The notes below the pieces were generated by a model that was given only the letters and a program-made list of their open reading frames with translations, ran no database searches and had not been told where the DNA came from. Positions 16,211-27,681 of a stretch of 64,000 nt of DNA are shown piece after piece. The stretch is from Marinobacter sp. F4218. Its GTDB lineage: Bacteria > Pseudomonadota > Gammaproteobacteria > Pseudomonadales > Oleiphilaceae. The first letter of the stretch is position 1. Every line of letters begins with the position of its first letter. Location of the stretch: contig NZ_JAHZIL010000003.1 in assembly GCF_019443085.1 (NCBI RefSeq), forward strand, positions 806,001-870,000, read 5' to 3'. Both the position numbers and the translations under genes were made by a program.

Positions 16211-16396
16211 TTAGTCCTGTCCGTCCCGCTGGTGCCGCATCAGGCCATAGAGGCCCACGGCTGCAGCTGCACCAACCACCAGCAGGTATTCAATGTGCAC
16301 ACCATCACCAAGCGCTTCATGCCCGGCATGTCCCCAAGCTACGCCAGAAGCAAGGAGCAGGCTGGCCGTCAAAGTAAGTCGATTGCGTAGTTTCAT
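16211..16396 (-). CDS. Small exported/membrane protein at the end of the urease operon
   Basis: A 61-residue protein with a signal-peptide-like start (LTLTASLLLASGVAWG), a short His-containing linker (HAGHEALGDGVH) and a second hydrophobic segment (YLLVVGAAAAVGLYGLM) ending in a basic and acidic tail. It lies 43 bp after ureG on the same strand, before the operon terminator, so it is probably cotranscribed with the urease genes. The histidines could bind nickel, but that is speculation. No family is recognised. Confidence 0.6.
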   Translation of the reverse strand: MKLRNRLTLTASLLLASGVAWGHAGHEALGDGVHIEYLLVVGAAAAVGLYGLMRHQRDGQD

Positions 16397-16439
16397 GAAT
16401 GGATCTCCGTAGTGCGTTAAACGTTTAAATTCGGTGCCG

Positions 16440-17078
<639 letters not shown>

Positions 17079-17110
17079 GGCGTGTTCTCCTGTTTCTGTT
17101 CTTTGTTGGT

Positions 17111-17818
17111 TCAGCTTCTGAAAAGCCGTGAATACTGGGTTTCGTGCAGAGCGCTGCCGAGCGCCAGCCCCGGCAGGACCGGGCCAAGTTCGTGGTCGTC
17201 TTTCTCCAGGGCGTTGTCCACGGCCATCACCAGTTTCGGGCGCAGCCGTTCGGTCAGGCGCTGGGCGGCGGTGTGGCCCAGGGGCATGGCCTTGCAGGCA
17301 ACGGCGAGCTGGTTCTCCAGCCAGGCCCAGGCGAAGCCGAGCAGGGTCTGCCGTGCCGGTACGCTGCGCATGTGGGCGGCCCAGGCAAACAGGGTGACGT
17401 AACCGGGGTCTTCCGGAATCAGGTCCTTTTCCGGTAACAGGTCCAGGCTGACGAGCAGGCGCACCAGGGCCGCCCCCAGGCGGATGTCTTCGTCGATCAG
17501 CTCGGCGGTTTCCCGGGTGGCGTGCAGCCATTCGTTCCACTGGGCCACGGTTTGGCCATCGCCGTTCGCCCAGGCTTCCTGAACCCGGATCAGCAGCGGC
17601 AGTTCGCAGTTGGTCAGGCCGTCTTCCAGCACCCCTTCCAGCCAGTTCCCCAGCTCGTCTTCGTTATTCACCCAGCCCAGTTCAAAGGCGCTTTCCAGGC
17701 CCTGGGACCAGGCAAAGGCACCGATGGGCAATGCGGGGCTGACCAGTTGCAGCAGCCCCAGCAGGGCGAGATCGCCCACGGGGGTCTGGCTGCTGTCAGT
17801 GGGAGTGAGCGTGGTCAT
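17111..17818 (-). CDS. ureF: Urease accessory protein UreF
   Basis: An all-helical protein of about 235 residues with the UreF signature [20 protein letters not shown] near residues 20-40 and a conserved C-terminal [13 protein letters not shown]. UreF forms the UreD-UreF-UreG complex that activates apo-urease. The likely start (ATG at 17818, or 17830) lies inside the His-rich 3' end of ureE, so the two genes overlap by 23 nt or more. No Shine-Dalgarno is visible, which suggests translation coupled to ureE. Confidence 0.92.
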   Translation of the reverse strand: MTTLTPTDSSQTPVGDLALLGLLQLVSPALPIGAFAWSQGLESAFELGWVNNEDELGNWLEGVLEDGLTNCELPLLIRVQEAWANGDGQTVAQWNEWLHATRETAELIDEDIRLGAALVRLLVSLDLLPEKDLIPEDPGYVTLFAWAAHMRSVPARQTLLGFAWAWLENQLAVACKAMPLGHTAAQRLTERLRPKLVMAVDNALEKDDHELGPVLPGLALGSALHETQYSRLFRS

Positions 17819-18326
17819 GGTGGTGGCCATGGCTGTGTGAGTGACCGTGGGAATGCCCATTGCTATTGCCGGCTTGTGCATAGGCTCCCGGTTCCGGATC
17901 GAAGGGCGCGCGGTGGTGCTCCAGCGTCGCGCCCAGGCGTTCAGCCAGTTCCTCCAGCACGTGGTCCGGCGGGAAGCGGACCCAGCCGGTTTGTCCGTCC
18001 TCCCTGCTCTCGTCACTGCCAATCGCGAGGGACACGTGGCGGTTGCCCAGGTGGTAGCACAGCCTTGCCATGGCCAGGCCCGGCTCGATGTGAGCGGTTA
18101 CTACCGGCTCATCGGCGGCGCGGATGCGGATGATCTCGCCGGTTTCGGCCTGCAGGAAAGCGCCTTCGCGCAGCACCGGGCCGCGATCGAGGAACAGGCC
18201 GACGTCGTAACCGGTGTCGGTTTTGGTGCGCAGGCGGCCGCGCATGCGCAGCTCGAACGGCAGCGTGAGGTGGTCGTGGATTTCTGTGGTCTCAACCGGT
18301 CCGACCCGTTGGGTAAGTTCAAGCAT
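17796..18326 (-). CDS. ureE: Urease accessory nickel metallochaperone UreE
   Basis: A 176-residue protein with the UreE N-terminal peptide-binding domain (LTLPFELRMRGRLRTKTDTG) and a metal-binding domain containing LCYHLGNRHV. A C-terminal tail (about residues 155-176) is almost entirely His, Gly, Ser and Asp ([17 protein letters not shown]). Such tails bind several Ni2+ ions and hand nickel to UreG. The gene starts 34 bp after ureC and its His-rich tail overlaps the start of ureF. Confidence 0.95.
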   Translation of the reverse strand: MLELTQRVGPVETTEIHDHLTLPFELRMRGRLRTKTDTGYDVGLFLDRGPVLREGAFLQAETGEIIRIRAADEPVVTAHIEPGLAMARLCYHLGNRHVSLAIGSDESREDGQTGWVRFPPDHVLEELAERLGATLEHHRAPFDPEPGAYAQAGNSNGHSHGHSHSHGHHHDHAHSH

Positions 18327-18359
18327 GTCGGTCTCCTGGAACAGCCATGAGCTGTCTCT

Positions 18360-20063
<1,704 letters not shown>

Positions 20064-20091
20064 CGTATCCCTCGTTTTAACTTGGGTGCTG

Positions 20092-20205
20092 GGGCCGGTC
20101 GAGACATCCCTTCCGGGAAACGCTCCTGGCGGCACATCCATGTGGCGCTTGGGCTCCGCCATCCATGGCTCCGCACATTCCCGAAAGGGACGCCCCGACC
20201 GGCCC
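20092..20205. repeat. Palindromic repeat element between ureB and ureC
   Basis: GGGCCGGTCG...CGGGAA (20092-20119) and its complement (20178-20205) match at 24 of 28 positions, enclosing a smaller GGCGG/CCGCC stem. The core (20134-20172, read on the minus strand GGAGCCATGGATGGCGGAGC) belongs to the same family as 60154-60193. It probably forms a large hairpin in the ure mRNA. Confidence 0.8.
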
Positions 20206-20211
20206 TGCTAA

Positions 20212-20529
20212 TCACTTCTTGGAGTCCAACTTGCCCATGACTTCCTGTCGGAAACCGTAGATTTCTCGGCTGCCGCTGAATGGAATCAACGTCACTTCGC
20301 GGCTTTGGCCGGGTTCGAAGCGGATAGCGGTGCCGGCGGCGACGTCGAGTCGGTAGCCCCTGGCCTTGGCGCGGTCGAAATCCAGGGCCGGATTGGCTTC
20401 GGCGAAGTGGTAGTGGGAGCCAATCTGGACCGGGCGGTCGCCGGTGTTGGCCACGTCTATCTGGATGCGTTCGCGGCCTTCGCAGAGTTCAATGTCGCCG
20501 TCTTTCAAATCGTATTCACCAGGGATCAT
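20212..20529 (-). CDS. ureB: Urease subunit beta
   Basis: A 105-residue protein beginning [15 protein letters not shown], with the invariant [20 protein letters not shown] and a C-terminal [11 protein letters not shown]. The length is typical for a separate beta subunit of bacterial three-subunit urease. It packs with UreA and UreC in the (ABC)3 trimer and has no catalytic residues itself. Repeat elements flank it on both sides (ureA-ureB gap about 156 bp, ureB-ureC about 148 bp). Confidence 0.97.
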   Translation of the reverse strand: MIPGEYDLKDGDIELCEGRERIQIDVANTGDRPVQIGSHYHFAEANPALDFDRAKARGYRLDVAAGTAIRFEPGQSREVTLIPFSGSREIYGFRQEVMGKLDSKK

Positions 20530-20546
20530 AAATAGCCTCCTGTAAA

Positions 20547-20683
20547 GGCCGATGAGAAGCGTTGGCGAGGCAGCCGATGCAAGGCAAAAGAAGGCGAAAA
20601 AGCGCAGTTTATGCGCGTATAAATGAGCAATTTGAGCCTTCTTTTAACGCCGCAGCGGCAACGCAGGTAGCTTCTCATTGGCC
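20547..20683. repeat. Palindromic repeat element between ureA and ureB
   Basis: The outer arms GGCCGATGAGAAGC and GCTTCTCATTGGCC are complementary with one mismatch, and an inner AAAAGAAGGC/GCCTTCTTTT stem is perfect. Between them lies GCGCAGTTTATGCGCGTATA and related sequence. It resembles dispersed intergenic repeats known from several gammaproteobacteria and fills almost the whole ureA-ureB gap. Confidence 0.8.
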
Positions 20684-20685
20684 TT

Positions 20686-20988
20686 TCAAACAATTGGGTT
20701 GTGGACGGTGACTAGCTTGGTGCCGTCCGGGAAGGTGGCTTCCACCTGCACTTCGTCGACCATGTCGGCGATGCCGTCCATCACATCCTCACGGGTGAGG
20801 ATTTCTGTGCCGGCGGTCATGAGTTCGGCGACGGTGCGCCCTTCTCTGGCCCCTTCCATGATTTCGGCGCTGATGAGGGCGACGGCTTCGGGGTAGTTGA
20901 GCTTCAGGCCCTTGGCCTTGCGGCGTTCGGCCAGCAGGGCTGCGGTGAACAGCAGCAGTTTGTCTTTGTCTCTGGGCGTCAATTCCAT
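20686..20988 (-). CDS. ureA: Urease subunit gamma
   Basis: A 100-residue protein starting [20 protein letters not shown], with [20 protein letters not shown] and the C-terminal [18 protein letters not shown], essentially the canonical gamma subunit. It sits 41 bp after ureD and precedes ureB in the same operon. It is the smallest structural subunit and contributes to the trimer interface. Confidence 0.97.
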   Translation of the reverse strand: MELTPRDKDKLLLFTAALLAERRKAKGLKLNYPEAVALISAEIMEGAREGRTVAELMTAGTEILTREDVMDGIADMVDEVQVEATFPDGTKLVTVHNPIV

Positions 20989-21029
20989 CGTTTTTCGCTC
21001 CGTCTTTCGCTAGGCAGTTCGGATATTGT

Positions 21030-21926
21030 TCAGGTCAGCCAGATTCGGGGAACGCTGGCTGGCTGGCCGGTGAGTCTTGGTCTGAGCAGTTCCCAGGCCC
21101 GCTGGCACAGAGCCCAGGCTTCGTTTCTTTCCTGCCCCAGGTAGCGCAGCAGCACCACGCCCCGGCGGCGGGTGACGGCCCAGCGGTGGTTGTCGGGCAG
21201 GGTTTCCCGGAGTTCTTCGATGGCGGCGGCTTCGTCGTTCAGTCCGACGACCCACAAGGTGGCCTGTACGGTGGCGCCGCCTTGGCCCCAGTGGCCTTTG
21301 AATCTGGGGTGGTTTGGATCCATCGGTTGGCGTTCCAGCCACAGGGGGCGGCCGTCCATCAGCAGGCGGAATTTCTGTTCGAGGTGGCCGGAGATAAACG
21401 GCAGTTTGCTGGCCGGGCGGCCGAGGGCAAGGATTTCCCAGCCGAGGCATTTGGCACCGGTGGCCAGTTCGATGGTGGTGCTCTGTTCGCCCCGGGAACC
21501 GTCGAAGGCGAGGGTTTCCTGGGGCAGGTATTCGAGGATGCCGCCCTTCTCCACCTGCAACCGGGTGTGCTGGGCCCAGGCGACGCCGTGGCTGTCGGCC
21601 TTGTAGAGTTTGGCGGCGGCCGGGGTGGTCAGCAGCGTGTGGGCACCCTCGCCGACCCGGGCCTGGATGCTCAGGGCATCGCCGCTGACCAGCCCGCCGG
21701 GCGGGTGCAGCAGGTACACATGGCAGCAGCCGTTGCGGCCTTCCGGGTAGAACGGGCGCTGAACCCGCAGCGGGCCCTGATGGCGCACGTGGGTCATGCG
21801 GGTGGCGGTGTTGTCGCCATCCTGGCGGGCGTCGAAGCCCAGCGAGATCGACGCCGCCCAGCGCCGGCCTTCGTCAAAGCGGTGGCCGGAGTCGTTGGCG
21901 GCAGGCAAAGGCTGAAAGACCGTCAT
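21030..21926 (-). CDS. ureD: Urease accessory protein UreD
   Basis: A 298-residue protein with the UreD (UreH) pattern: GPLRVQRPFYPEG, the conserved VYLLHPPGGLVSGD, TTPAAAKLYKA and ILEYLPQETLAFDG. UreD docks on apo-urease and forms the route for nickel from UreG via UreF. The start overlaps the last bases of urtE (4 nt), showing that the urea transporter and urease genes form one transcription unit. Confidence 0.95.
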   Translation of the reverse strand: MTVFQPLPAANDSGHRFDEGRRWAASISLGFDARQDGDNTATRMTHVRHQGPLRVQRPFYPEGRNGCCHVYLLHPPGGLVSGDALSIQARVGEGAHTLLTTPAAAKLYKADSHGVAWAQHTRLQVEKGGILEYLPQETLAFDGSRGEQSTTIELATGAKCLGWEILALGRPASKLPFISGHLEQKFRLLMDGRPLWLERQPMDPNHPRFKGHWGQGGATVQATLWVVGLNDEAAAIEELRETLPDNHRWAVTRRRGVVLLRYLGQERNEAWALCQRAWELLRPRLTGQPASVPRIWLT

Positions 21927-22621
21927 ACCGTCAGGTGTTTCTTGATCAGGTCGTCGGTCAGCTCGGCGATTTCGCCTTCGGCAACGCGGCGGCCGCGGTC
22001 GAGGATGGCGAAGCGGTCTGCGTACTTGCGGGCGAACGGGAGCTTCTGTTCCACCAGCAACACGGTGAGGCCGTCTTCCTGGATCAGCCTCTGAATGACC
22101 TCGCCAATCTGTGCCACGATGTTGGGCTGGATGCCCTCGCCCGGCTCGTCGAGGATCAGCAGGCGCGGTTCGATCACCAGCGCCCGGCCGATGGCGAGCT
22201 GCTGTTGCTGGCCGCCGGAGAGGTCGCCGCCGCGGCGGTGGCGCATTTCTTTCAGCACCGGGAAGAGTTCGTACACCCGCTCGGGGATTTTCTTGCTGCC
22301 GTCCTTGCGCACGGCCAGGCCGGTGCGCAGGTTTTCTTCCACGGTCAGCAATGGGAAGATCTGCCGGCCCTGGGGCACGTAGCCGATGCCAAGGCGAGAG
22401 CGGTCTTCAATTTTCTTCCGGGTGAGCTCCACGTCCTGGGCAAACAGGATGGAGCCGCTTTTCACGGTTTCCTCACCCATCACGCATTTCATCAGGGTGG
22501 TCTTGCCCACGCCATTGCGGCCCATCACGCAGGTGCACTGGCCCTGGGGCACGTCCAGATCCAGATCCCAGAGGGTGTGGCTTTCGCCGTAGAACTGATT
22601 CAGTTTTTCGATCCTCAGCAT
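21923..22621 (-). CDS. urtE: Urea ABC transporter ATP-binding subunit UrtE
   Basis: A LivF-type ABC ATPase of 232 residues beginning MLRIEKLNQFYGESHTLWDL. Walker A is GRNGVGKTTLMK, the signature LSGGQQQQLAIGRAL and Walker B LLILDEPGEGIQPN, which is characteristic of UrtE. With UrtD it powers urea import through UrtB/UrtC. The ATG at 22621 shares a base with the urtD stop; a GTG one codon earlier is also possible. Confidence 0.95.
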   Translation of the reverse strand: MLRIEKLNQFYGESHTLWDLDLDVPQGQCTCVMGRNGVGKTTLMKCVMGEETVKSGSILFAQDVELTRKKIEDRSRLGIGYVPQGRQIFPLLTVEENLRTGLAVRKDGSKKIPERVYELFPVLKEMRHRRGGDLSGGQQQQLAIGRALVIEPRLLILDEPGEGIQPNIVAQIGEVIQRLIQEDGLTVLLVEQKLPFARKYADRFAILDRGRRVAEGEIAELTDDLIKKHLTV

Positions 22622-23445
22622 CACGCCTCCTCCCCGAGATAGACCTTAATCACTTCCGGGTCGTTGGAGACCTGGTCCATGGAGCCTTCCGCCAGCACGC
22701 TGCCCTGGTGCAGCACGGTGACCTTGCGGGCGATGGAGCGCACGAAGCCCATGTCGTGCTCCACCACCACCACGGACTGCTTGCCCGCGAGGCTGGTGAG
22801 CAGCTCGGCGGTGCGTTCCATTTCCTGTTCGGTCATGCCGGCCACGGGTTCGTCCACCAGCAGCAGGCGCGGCTTCTGCATCAGCAACATGCCGATTTCC
22901 AGCCACTGCTTCTGGCCGTGGGAGAGGATGCCGGCCAGGGCATCACGCAGCTCCTTGAGGCCGATCATCTCCAGCACTTCGTCAATGCGGTCCCGGAATT
23001 CCGGTTTCATGATCGCGGTGAGCGTGGGGAACACGCGCTTGTCCGCCGCCATGGCCAGCTCCAGGTTTTCGAACACGGTGAGCGCTTCGAACACCGTGGG
23101 CTTCTGGAACTTGCGGCCGATGCCCAGGGAGGCGATGTCCGGCTCGTTCATGGTGAGCAGGTTGTGGCGGCTGCCGAACCACACCGAGCCGCTGTCCGGG
23201 CGGGTCTTGCCGGTGATAATGTCCATCATGGTGGTCTTGCCCGCGCCGTTGGGGCCGATGATGCAGCGCAGCTCGCCGTCGTCGATGGTGAGGTTGAGGT
23301 TGTTGATGGCCTTGAAGCCGTCGAAGCTCACGTTCACGTCGTCCAGGTACAGGATCGGACCGTGGCGCACGTCCACCGGCGACTGCACCTGAGTGAGAAA
23401 CTCGAACACGTGTTCCCGGTCACTCAGCTCCTGAAAAATGCTCAT
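22621..23445 (-). CDS. urtD: Urea ABC transporter ATP-binding subunit UrtD
   Basis: A 274-residue LivG-type ABC ATPase with Walker A IIGPNGAGKTTMMDIITG, a signature variant LSHGQKQWLEIGMLL in place of LSGGQ, and Walker B LLLVDEPVAGMTEQE. The SHGQ signature is usual for UrtD. It has an N-terminal extension of about 25 residues before the ABC core. The start overlaps the urtC stop by 4 nt. Confidence 0.95.
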   Translation of the reverse strand: MSIFQELSDREHVFEFLTQVQSPVDVRHGPILYLDDVNVSFDGFKAINNLNLTIDDGELRCIIGPNGAGKTTMMDIITGKTRPDSGSVWFGSRHNLLTMNEPDIASLGIGRKFQKPTVFEALTVFENLELAMAADKRVFPTLTAIMKPEFRDRIDEVLEMIGLKELRDALAGILSHGQKQWLEIGMLLMQKPRLLLVDEPVAGMTEQEMERTAELLTSLAGKQSVVVVEHDMGFVRSIARKVTVLHQGSVLAEGSMDQVSNDPEVIKVYLGEEA

Positions 23446-24566
23446 GCGGTGGCCTCCTGCGCGGCGGGTGTGTGGCTGGTGTCATCGGCTTTCTTTTTAC
23501 GGAACAGCAAGCCGGCGATGCCCTTGGGCAGGAACACGGTCACCAGCACGAACAGGCCGCCGAGAGCGAACAGCCAGGCGTCCGGCATGACGCCGGTGAA
23601 CACGGTTTTGGCGTAGTTCACCAGCAGCGCGCCGATCACCGCACCGTAGAGGGTCGCGCGGCCGCCGAGGGCCACCCACACCACGATCTCGATGGAGAAC
23701 AGCGGCGAGAATTCGCTCGGGTTGATAATGCCCACCTGGGGCACGTAGAGCGCACCGGCCACGCCGGCGAGCATGGCGGAGACCACGAACACGAACAGCT
23801 GCACCCGTTCCACCCGGTAGCCCAGGAAGCGGGTACGGGCCTCGGCATCGCGGCAGGCGACGCTCACCCGGCCGAGCTTGCTGGTGACGATGCCGCGGCA
23901 GACCACGTAGCCGATGGCAAGGGCGATGCCGGTGGCAATGAACAGGCCGAGGCGGGTGGCGTCGGTGCGCAGGTCAAAGCCGAGGATGTCCTTGAAATCG
24001 GTCAGGCCGTTGTTGCCGCCAAAGCCCATCTCGTTGCGGAAGAACGCCAGCATCAGCGCAAAGGTGAGCGCCTGGGTGATGATGGAGAGGTACACCCCGG
24101 TTACCCGGGAGCGGAAGGCCAGGAAGCCGAATACCAGGGCCAGGATGCCCGGGGCCAGTAGCACCATCACGAAGGCAAACCAGGCCATGTCGAAGCCGAG
24201 CCAGTACCAGGGCAGTTCCTGCCAGTTCAGGAACACCATGAAGTCCGGCAGGATCGGATCGCCGTAGACGCCGCGATCACCGATCTGGCGCATCAGGTAC
24301 ATGCCCATGGCGTAACCGCCGAGCGCAAAGAAGGCGCCGTGGCCGAGACTGAGGATACCGAGGTAACCCCAGACCAGGTCCACCGCCACCGCCAGCAGGG
24401 CGTAACACAGGTACTTGCCCAACAGGGTGACGGTGTAGGAGCTGACATAGAGCGCGCTGTCCTGCGGCATGAACACGTGTAGCGCGCTGACAACGACCAG
24501 GGCGGCAAACAGCACGCCGAGGAAGATCTGGGTGGACCGTTCCTGCAAGGGTCTTGTTAACCACAT
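23442..24566 (-). CDS. urtC: Urea ABC transporter permease UrtC
   Basis: A 374-residue LivM-type permease with about nine to ten hydrophobic segments. It has the GYLGILSLGHGAFFALGGYA block (about residues 68-87) and a C-terminal GRATLYGAVIGALLV typical of UrtC. It forms the inner-membrane channel with UrtB. A charged tail follows the last helix. Only 3 bp separate it from urtB. Confidence 0.95.
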   Translation of the reverse strand: MWLTRPLQERSTQIFLGVLFAALVVVSALHVFMPQDSALYVSSYTVTLLGKYLCYALLAVAVDLVWGYLGILSLGHGAFFALGGYAMGMYLMRQIGDRGVYGDPILPDFMVFLNWQELPWYWLGFDMAWFAFVMVLLAPGILALVFGFLAFRSRVTGVYLSIITQALTFALMLAFFRNEMGFGGNNGLTDFKDILGFDLRTDATRLGLFIATGIALAIGYVVCRGIVTSKLGRVSVACRDAEARTRFLGYRVERVQLFVFVVSAMLAGVAGALYVPQVGIINPSEFSPLFSIEIVVWVALGGRATLYGAVIGALLVNYAKTVFTGVMPDAWLFALGGLFVLVTVFLPKGIAGLLFRKKKADDTSHTPAAQEATA

Positions 24567-24569
24567 ACC

Positions 24570-26174
24570 TCAACCCTCCGCGGCTCGGCCTTTCTGGGGG
24601 AAAAGCCCCTTCGGCCGTTTCTGGATGAACAGGATGATCAGTACCAGCACCAGGATCTTGGCGAGCACGGCGCCGGCCCAGGGTTCCAGCAGCTGGTTGA
24701 TGGTGCCCAGGGACAGGCCCGCCAGCAGGGTGCCCCAGAGGTTACCCACCCCACCGAACACCACCACCATGAACGAATCGATGATGTAGCTCTGGCCCAG
24801 GTTGGGGCCGACGTTGGTGATCTGGGACAGCGCGACACCGGCCAGGCCGGCCACACCGGAGCCCAGGCCGAAGGTCAGGATGTCCACCTTGGTGGCCTTG
24901 ATGCCCATGGAGCGGGCCATGGCCCGGTTCTGGGTGACGGCGCGCACTTCCAGGCCCAGACGGGTCTTGCGCATGATCAGCATCAGGCCGGCGAATACCA
25001 CCAGGGCAAAGCCGATCACGTACATGCGGTTAAGCGTCAGGGAGAGTGCCTCGTTGATCATCACCGAACCGCTCATCCAGTCCGGGGTGATCACGGTGCG
25101 GTTCAGGGGCGATATCACCGTGCGCACCAGTTGTTGCAGGATCAGGCTGACGCCGAAGGTGGCCAGCAGGGTTTCCAGCGGGCGGCCCTTGAGGTGCTGG
25201 ATCACGCTGCGCTCGATGGCGATGCCCGCCAGCGCCGCCACCAGGAAACCGGCGGGAATGGACAGCACCAGCGCCAGGCCGGGCTGGCCCGGAAGCAGTT
25301 GCTGCATGCCCCAGGTGGTGTAGGCGCCGAGCATGATCAGCTCGCCGTGGGCCATGTTGATCACGCCCATCACCCCGAAAGTGATGGCCAGGCCGATGGC
25401 GGCCAGCACCAGTACCGAGCCGAGGGAGAGCCCGAAGTAGAGGGTCTCGGCGGCGCGGTTCAGTTTCAGTTTCTGTTCGATGCTTTTCATCGCGGCTTGA
25501 GCGGCGGAGACCAGCTGCGGGTCATCGCTGCGCATGGCCTGCTGCAGGGCGGCCCGGGCCTCGGAGTTGAGGCTGCCGGAGAGGGTCGCCACGGCGGCGA
25601 CATCGCCCTGCTCTTCCACGCGGTAAATGGCGAGGGCTTCAGTCAGGGCCGCCTGAACCGATTCGCTCTCTTCGGCGTCGATCAGTTCCGGCAGGCGCTC
25701 GGCCAGGGTGTCGTCCACGCTGCCTTTAAGGGCGCGGGCGGCGGATAAACGGTTGTCCTCATCGGGACTCTTGAGATCGATCACCGACAGGATGCCTTCC
25801 AGCTCGTTACGCAGGGCGTTGTTGACGCGGATGGTGTCGATGTCGCGGCGGGAGACTTCGCCGAGGTTTTCGCGGGTGAGCGCACTTTCCACGGTCCAGT
25901 CGCGGCCCCGGTTTTCCAGCACGATGATGAATTGCCCGCTGGATTCGATGCGGCCCAGTTTGTTGCTGGCGAAGGCTTCGAGCCAGCCGCGGGCACGTTC
26001 GTCGCCACTGCCGGCGATGCGGTTAACGACGTCTTTTTTTTCCTTGAAGGAAGATTCCGCCAGGGCGGTGAGCAGTTGCTGCGCTTCCGTGTCTTCCACC
26101 TGGGCCTGCGTGAGGGCGGGCCAGAGCAGAAAACAGACGACCAGAAGCGGGCTGAGCGATCGGATGATGCCCAT
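24570..26174 (-). CDS. urtB: Urea ABC transporter permease UrtB
   Basis: A 534-residue protein: a signal peptide (about residues 1-24), a periplasmic-like helical domain of about 200 residues, and then a LivH-type permease with GLAITFGVMGVINMAHGELI and a C-terminal FMVVVFGGVGNLWGTLLAG. The long N-terminal exported domain is a normal feature of UrtB and is absent from branched-chain amino acid permeases. It pairs with UrtC. The gene is 85 bp downstream of urtA. Confidence 0.95.
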   Translation of the reverse strand: MGIIRSLSPLLVVCFLLWPALTQAQVEDTEAQQLLTALAESSFKEKKDVVNRIAGSGDERARGWLEAFASNKLGRIESSGQFIIVLENRGRDWTVESALTRENLGEVSRRDIDTIRVNNALRNELEGILSVIDLKSPDEDNRLSAARALKGSVDDTLAERLPELIDAEESESVQAALTEALAIYRVEEQGDVAAVATLSGSLNSEARAALQQAMRSDDPQLVSAAQAAMKSIEQKLKLNRAAETLYFGLSLGSVLVLAAIGLAITFGVMGVINMAHGELIMLGAYTTWGMQQLLPGQPGLALVLSIPAGFLVAALAGIAIERSVIQHLKGRPLETLLATFGVSLILQQLVRTVISPLNRTVITPDWMSGSVMINEALSLTLNRMYVIGFALVVFAGLMLIMRKTRLGLEVRAVTQNRAMARSMGIKATKVDILTFGLGSGVAGLAGVALSQITNVGPNLGQSYIIDSFMVVVFGGVGNLWGTLLAGLSLGTINQLLEPWAGAVLAKILVLVLIILFIQKRPKGLFPQKGRAAEG

Positions 26175-26259
26175 GGTTGCGTCCTGTCCTTGAGAATAGA
26201 TGTGTTGCCAGGTGAAGGCGGGCGGGGACTGTCTCCCCGCCCGCAGGCTCAGTCAGCCC

Positions 26260-27558
26260 TTACTGGGAAGCAACTTCGGCCTTGCCGCCACAGGTGCCGG
26301 AAACCACGTTGAAGTTTCCGCAGAACAGCGGCTTGCGCCAGTCACTGATCAGGTCCTTTGAACCCGGCAGGAAGTCAGACCAGGCATCGCCAGCCACGGT
26401 GGACGGAGTTTCCCAGACTACGGAGAACTGGCCGTTGTCCTGGATCTCACCGATCAGCACCGGCTTGGTGATGTGGTGGTTCGGCATCATGGTGGCGTAG
26501 CCGCCGGTGAGGTTGGGCACGCTCACGCCGATGATGGCGTCTTTCACGGCGTCCACATCCACGGTGCCGGCTTTCTTGACCGCCTCGATGTACATGTTGA
26601 AGCCGATGTAGTGCGCTTCCATCGGATCGTTGGTGACCGCGTCTTCCTGGCCGGTGTACTCAACCCAGGCGTCGATGAAGTCGTAGTTGGCGTCGGAATC
26701 CACGCTCATGAAGTAGTTCCAGGCCGCCAGGTGGCCAACCAGAGGACCGGTGTCGATACCGGACAGCTCCTGCTCGCCCACGGAGAAGGCCACAACCGGG
26801 ATGTCTGCGGCGTCGATGCCCTGGTTACCCAGCTCGCGGTAGAACGGGACGTTGGCGTCGCCGTTGATGGTGGAGACCACGGCGGTTTTCTTGCCGGCGC
26901 TGCCGAACTTCTTGATGTCGGAAACGATGGACTGCCAGTTGGAGTGACCAAACGGCGTGTAGTTGATCATGATGTCGTCCGCGGCCACGCCCTTGTCCTT
27001 GAGGTAGGTCTCGAGGATCTTGTTGGTGGTGCGCGGGTAGACGTAGTCGGTACCGGCCAGCACCCAGCGCTCAACGCCGATGTCGTTCATCAGGTAATCC
27101 ACGGCCGGGATGGCTTGCTGGTTGGGCGCGGCACCGGTGTAGAAGACGTTTTCGGAGGATTCCTCACCCTCGTACTGCACCGGGTAAAACAGAAGGCCGT
27201 TGAGCTCTTCCACCACCGGCAGTACGGATTTGCGGGACACCGAGGTCCAGTTACCGAAGATCACGTCCACTTCTTCTTTTGCCAGCAGTTCGCGGGCTTT
27301 CTCGGCGAACAGCGGCCAGTTGGAGGCCGGATCGACCACCACCGGTTCAAGCTGACGACCCAGCACACCGCCGGCTTCGTTCTGCTTTTCGATCAGCATC
27401 AGCATGGTGTCTTTCAGGGTGGACTCACTGATGGCCATGGTGCCGGAGAGGGAATGCAGGATACCAACCTTGATGGGATCTTCCGCAGCGACGGAATTGA
27501 AAGAGATGGAAAGCGCCAGTGCAGAGAGGCCCAGTTTCACGTGTTTTTTGATGCTCAT
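26260..27558 (-). CDS. urtA: Urea ABC transporter substrate-binding protein UrtA
   Basis: A 432-residue periplasmic binding protein with a basic signal peptide (MSIKKHVKLGLSALALSISF, cleaved after the VAA near residue 25). The UrtA start KVGILHSLSGTMAISEST follows, then the conserved NQQAIPAVDYLMNDIG and C-terminal GEIQDNGQFSVVWETP. It captures urea for UrtBCDE. The start at 27558 has AGGA about 8 nt upstream; an earlier in-frame Met would bury the signal peptide. It is the first gene of the urt-ure operon. Confidence 0.96.
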   Translation of the reverse strand: MSIKKHVKLGLSALALSISFNSVAAEDPIKVGILHSLSGTMAISESTLKDTMLMLIEKQNEAGGVLGRQLEPVVVDPASNWPLFAEKARELLAKEEVDVIFGNWTSVSRKSVLPVVEELNGLLFYPVQYEGEESSENVFYTGAAPNQQAIPAVDYLMNDIGVERWVLAGTDYVYPRTTNKILETYLKDKGVAADDIMINYTPFGHSNWQSIVSDIKKFGSAGKKTAVVSTINGDANVPFYRELGNQGIDAADIPVVAFSVGEQELSGIDTGPLVGHLAAWNYFMSVDSDANYDFIDAWVEYTGQEDAVTNDPMEAHYIGFNMYIEAVKKAGTVDVDAVKDAIIGVSVPNLTGGYATMMPNHHITKPVLIGEIQDNGQFSVVWETPSTVAGDAWSDFLPGSKDLISDWRKPLFCGNFNVVSGTCGGKAEVASQ

Positions 27559-27669
27559 GTTGTGCGTCCTTTTCTTGGTTTGGGGTATGCAGTTCGTCAT
27601 GAAACGCAACAGAACCTTTGCATCAGCTGTTCCACATTCCACCAATGTTCCTACAAAACAGTCACTTAT

Positions 27670-27681
27670 CTAGTATACAAG
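27670..27681. promoter_or_regulatory. Putative GntR operator on the urtA side
   Basis: CTAGTATACAAG contains the GTATAC palindrome and shares GTATACAAG with the site at 27872-27881. It lies about 110 bp before urtA, where TATACT on the minus strand could also act as a -10 element, so a bound repressor would block it. Confidence 0.5.
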
